From assembly GCF_037198285.1 (NCBI RefSeq), contig NZ_CP147243.1, positions 1-64,000 of the forward strand: a stretch of DNA of 64,000 bases. The letters are read 5' to 3'. Below the pieces are notes generated by a model that saw nothing but the letters and a program-made list of their open reading frames with translations, did not search any database and was not told the DNA's origin. Shown here piece by piece: positions 62,701-64,000 of the stretch; the stretch's first letter is position 1; every line of letters starts with the position of its first letter. The stretch is from Haladaptatus sp. DJG-WS-42 (lineage in GTDB: Archaea; Halobacteriota; Halobacteria; Halobacteriales; Halococcaceae). Position numbers and translations under genes: made by a program.

Positions 62701-62946
62701 TCACCGGAAATAGCGCAGATAGTATCCGGCGGCGAGCGCTGCACCGAGGGTGAAGCCACTAAAGGGCTCGTCAGTAGCGACGTGGGTTGCTTCCGTCGTC
62801 GCGGCGGCCACAACGCCCGGAACCACCGCGGTGAGTGTGACTGCACACCAGAGCAGACACAGCCCCGCAACCGGTCGGTTTCGCAGAGTTAAATGTTCTC
62901 TAGGGCGTGACCTAAGCGTTCTGCCGCGACGATGCAGTTTTAACAT
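62701..62946 (-). CDS. Possible small two-helix membrane protein
   Basis: An 81-codon frame between the hydrolase and the HTH gene. The C-terminal 55 residues look like a genuine small membrane protein: [28 protein letters not shown] forms one helix and [17 protein letters not shown] a second. The N-terminal 20 residues are Arg-rich and may not be translated; a shorter start inside the frame lacks an ATG or GTG. Codon use is ordinary for this genome. Divergent from the HTH gene. Existence rather than function is the open question. Confidence 0.45.
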   Translation of the reverse strand: MLKLHRRGRTLRSRPREHLTLRNRPVAGLCLLWCAVTLTAVVPGVVAAATTEATHVATDEPFSGFTLGAALAAGYYLRYFR

Positions 62947-62969
62947 GCGGGAGACATGTTCCAGACTGA

Positions 62970-63344
62970 ATGGTGCGAGACGGCTGGAAGCAGACCGCTC
63001 CAGACGTGCAGATAGTTCTCGATACGTTAGACGACTCTGTCTGTCAGTCGTTGCTCAAAGAACTCACGTCCACGAAAACGGTACAGGAACTCGCAGAAAC
63101 GGCAGACGTTCCGCGGTCGACTGCGTATCGGAAAATCAATCAGCTTGAAGCGGCGTCGCTGGTAGAATCGTTTATTGAGGTTCGAACCGACGGCCATCAC
63201 ACGACGCGCTACCGGCTTGCCTTCGAGGACGTAACGTTCAGTCTCGATGCGAACCGCGAGTTGACAGTCGCCATCACGCGCCCACCAGACGCCCCAGAAG
63301 ACCGGCTGGCGTCGCTTTGGAACGAACTGAGGAAAGAAACATGA
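62970..63344 (+). CDS. Winged helix-turn-helix regulator (partner of DUF7521)
   Basis: A 124-residue DNA-binding protein with a clear ArsR/TrmB-like helix-turn-helix at residues 17-70: VLDTLDDSVCQSLLKEL, then TVQELAETADVPRSTAYRKINQLEAASLVE with the recognition helix. A beta-hairpin wing follows (FIEVRTDGHHTTRYRLAFEDVTFSLD). It overlaps the DUF7521 membrane-protein gene by 4 bases (ATGA), and such pairs recur in haloarchaea as a membrane protein with its own regulator. Ligand unknown. Confidence 0.85.
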   Translation: MVRDGWKQTAPDVQIVLDTLDDSVCQSLLKELTSTKTVQELAETADVPRSTAYRKINQLEAASLVESFIEVRTDGHHTTRYRLAFEDVTFSLDANRELTVAITRPPDAPEDRLASLWNELRKET

Positions 63345-63616
63345 CCGAACTGATCACCGTCGTCGTTGCACTCAAAACAATCACACTCGTCCTTGGTGGG
63401 CTCATCACCTACTTTGCGTACAAAGCCTACCGTCGGACGAATGCCCCCGCACTGAGAGCACTTACTATTGGGTTCGGTATCGTTACAACAGGATCGTTGC
63501 TCGCTGGTATCGCAGACCAGATAATGGGTGTCGATGCGAGTCTCGTCGCCGTCATCGAAAGTGGGCTGACGGCCGTTGGCTTCGCTGTGTTAGTGTACGC
63601 ACTCTACGTCGAGTAA
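63341..63616 (+). CDS. DUF7521-like small membrane protein
   Basis: A 91-residue protein with three hydrophobic segments: VVVALKTITLVLGGLITYFAY, IGFGIVTTGSLLAGIADQIMG and VIESGLTAVGFAVLVYALYV. A basic YKAYRRTN loop after the first helix predicts the topology. It is encoded in a 4-base overlap with the HTH gene in front, so regulator and membrane protein are made together; the unit resembles an HTH/DUF7521 pair seen in many haloarchaea. Function unknown. Confidence 0.82.
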   Translation: MTELITVVVALKTITLVLGGLITYFAYKAYRRTNAPALRALTIGFGIVTTGSLLAGIADQIMGVDASLVAVIESGLTAVGFAVLVYALYVE

Positions 63617-63638
63617 ATACCGTAGAAAAAGGCGTGAT

Positions 63639-64000
63639 TCAGCCGAAGATGTACTGGAGGCGTGGGTAGCGCTCGATGAGCGGTTCGCCACGGACCTCGA
63701 TGCGTTCTAAGTAGGTGTCGAGGCCGAGGATGCGGCCTGCACCGAAGGCGGCCACGGCGAGGAAGACGAGCATGTACGCGAAGTCGCCGTTGATGACGCC
63801 GTGTTCGATGCTCCAGTTACCGAAGTAGAACATGAGCATCATGAACGCGCCGAAGAACGCCGCGAGGCGGGTCAGTGCGCCGACGATGAGTCCAAGACCG
63901 ATGAGGAGTTCACCCCACGGGACGGCGATTGCGAGGAAGTCAGCGAACCATGCGGTCTGTCCCATCCAGAGGAACATCCCTTGCAGTGGGTTGCCGTTGG
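63639..64000 (-). CDS. DoxX family membrane protein (5' end outside window)
   Basis: The C-terminal 120 residues of a DoxX-type membrane protein. The frame is open to the window edge (NGNPLQGMFLWMG at the border) with no start, so the true start lies to the right of the window; an internal Met at 63977 is not the natural start. Several helices are visible: WFADFLAIAVPWGELLIGLGLIVGALTRLAAFFGAFMMLMFY region (residues about 20-60 of the visible part) and AYMLVFLAVAAFGAGRILGLDTYLE. DoxX proteins are membrane redox or thiosulfate-related proteins; function here is unassigned. Confidence 0.85.
   Translation of the reverse strand, partial: NGNPLQGMFLWMGQTAWFADFLAIAVPWGELLIGLGLIVGALTRLAAFFGAFMMLMFYFGNWSIEHGVINGDFAYMLVFLAVAAFGAGRILGLDTYLERIEVRGEPLIERYPRLQYIFG

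Noticed and set aside
62888-62925. CTAGG-N6-CCTAAG near the HTH gene as a third iron operator
   Set aside because: Spacer is 6 instead of 4 bases and the arms are only 5 bases with one mismatch, so it does not match the two clear boxes.

Overview
The window is a gene-dense stretch of haloarchaeal (class Halobacteria) chromosome. Supporting signs are strongly acidic proteins, high G+C with a short AT-rich island, twin-arginine lipoprotein signals, archaeal TATA boxes about 30 bases before leaderless ATGs, a TFB gene, AglB/AglJ protein N-glycosylation, a haloarchaeal two-subunit beta-ketothiolase and many haloarchaea-only small families. No rRNA, tRNA, CRISPR array or intact insertion sequence was seen. 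The genus cannot be told from the sequence alone.

Layout. 1-5.9 kb: acyl-CoA dehydrogenase (cut by the window edge), class III CoA-transferase, a Tat lipoprotein, an aldehyde:ferredoxin oxidoreductase and an HpaI-type aldolase. 5.9-7.6 kb: a 1.7-kb AT-richer tract with no convincing gene and a striking nested hairpin. 7.6-13.6 kb: DUF5805/tyrosine-recombinase pair, TatD-like hydrolase, TFB, AMP phosphorylase and a Dol-P-sugar synthase-like GT2. 13.6-21 kb: a minus-strand block with an iron-type ABC transporter, a GT-C membrane glycosyltransferase and a reversibly-glycosylated-polypeptide homologue. Two near-identical TTTAGG-N4-CCTAAA operators punctuate this block and suggest iron (DtxR/Idr-type) control. 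21.2-25.5 kb: an acyl-CoA operon (SDR reductase, PccB, PccX-like subunit, two-subunit thiolase). 25.6-36 kb: small conserved proteins, ADP-forming acyl-CoA synthetase with a phosphotransacetylase-like partner, two stress proteins, a CNNM/CorC protein and thioredoxin. 36-46.8 kb: an N-glycosylation locus (DUF368, AglB, AglG-like, four further glycosyltransferases including AglJ, and a flippase) with an AT-rich variable core. 47.3-52 kb: a 44-residue DUF7503-like peptide facing a CHAT-type protease-like protein, a degenerate MBL protein, a VOC protein and a ferritin-like protein. 52.4-60.7 kb: the complete leucine/valine/isoleucine operon leuA-ilvBNC-orf76-leuCDB. 60.8-64 kb: small conserved proteins, OsmC, UPF0173 hydrolase, an HTH/DUF7521 pair and a truncated DoxX gene.

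The most interesting signals are regulatory. The ilvB gene is preceded by a leaderless 25-codon ORF that ends in Leu-Ile-Ile-Val-Gly-Val and runs directly into a GC-rich hairpin followed by a T-tract. This looks like branched-chain-amino-acid attenuation in an archaeon. The leuA gene, in contrast, appears to need a +1 frame change to join its well-placed ATG. The shared iron-type operators tie sugar-nucleotide and glycosyltransferase genes to iron uptake. The 1-nt overlap of aglB and a DUF368 gene suggests a dolichyl-phosphate recycling translocase.
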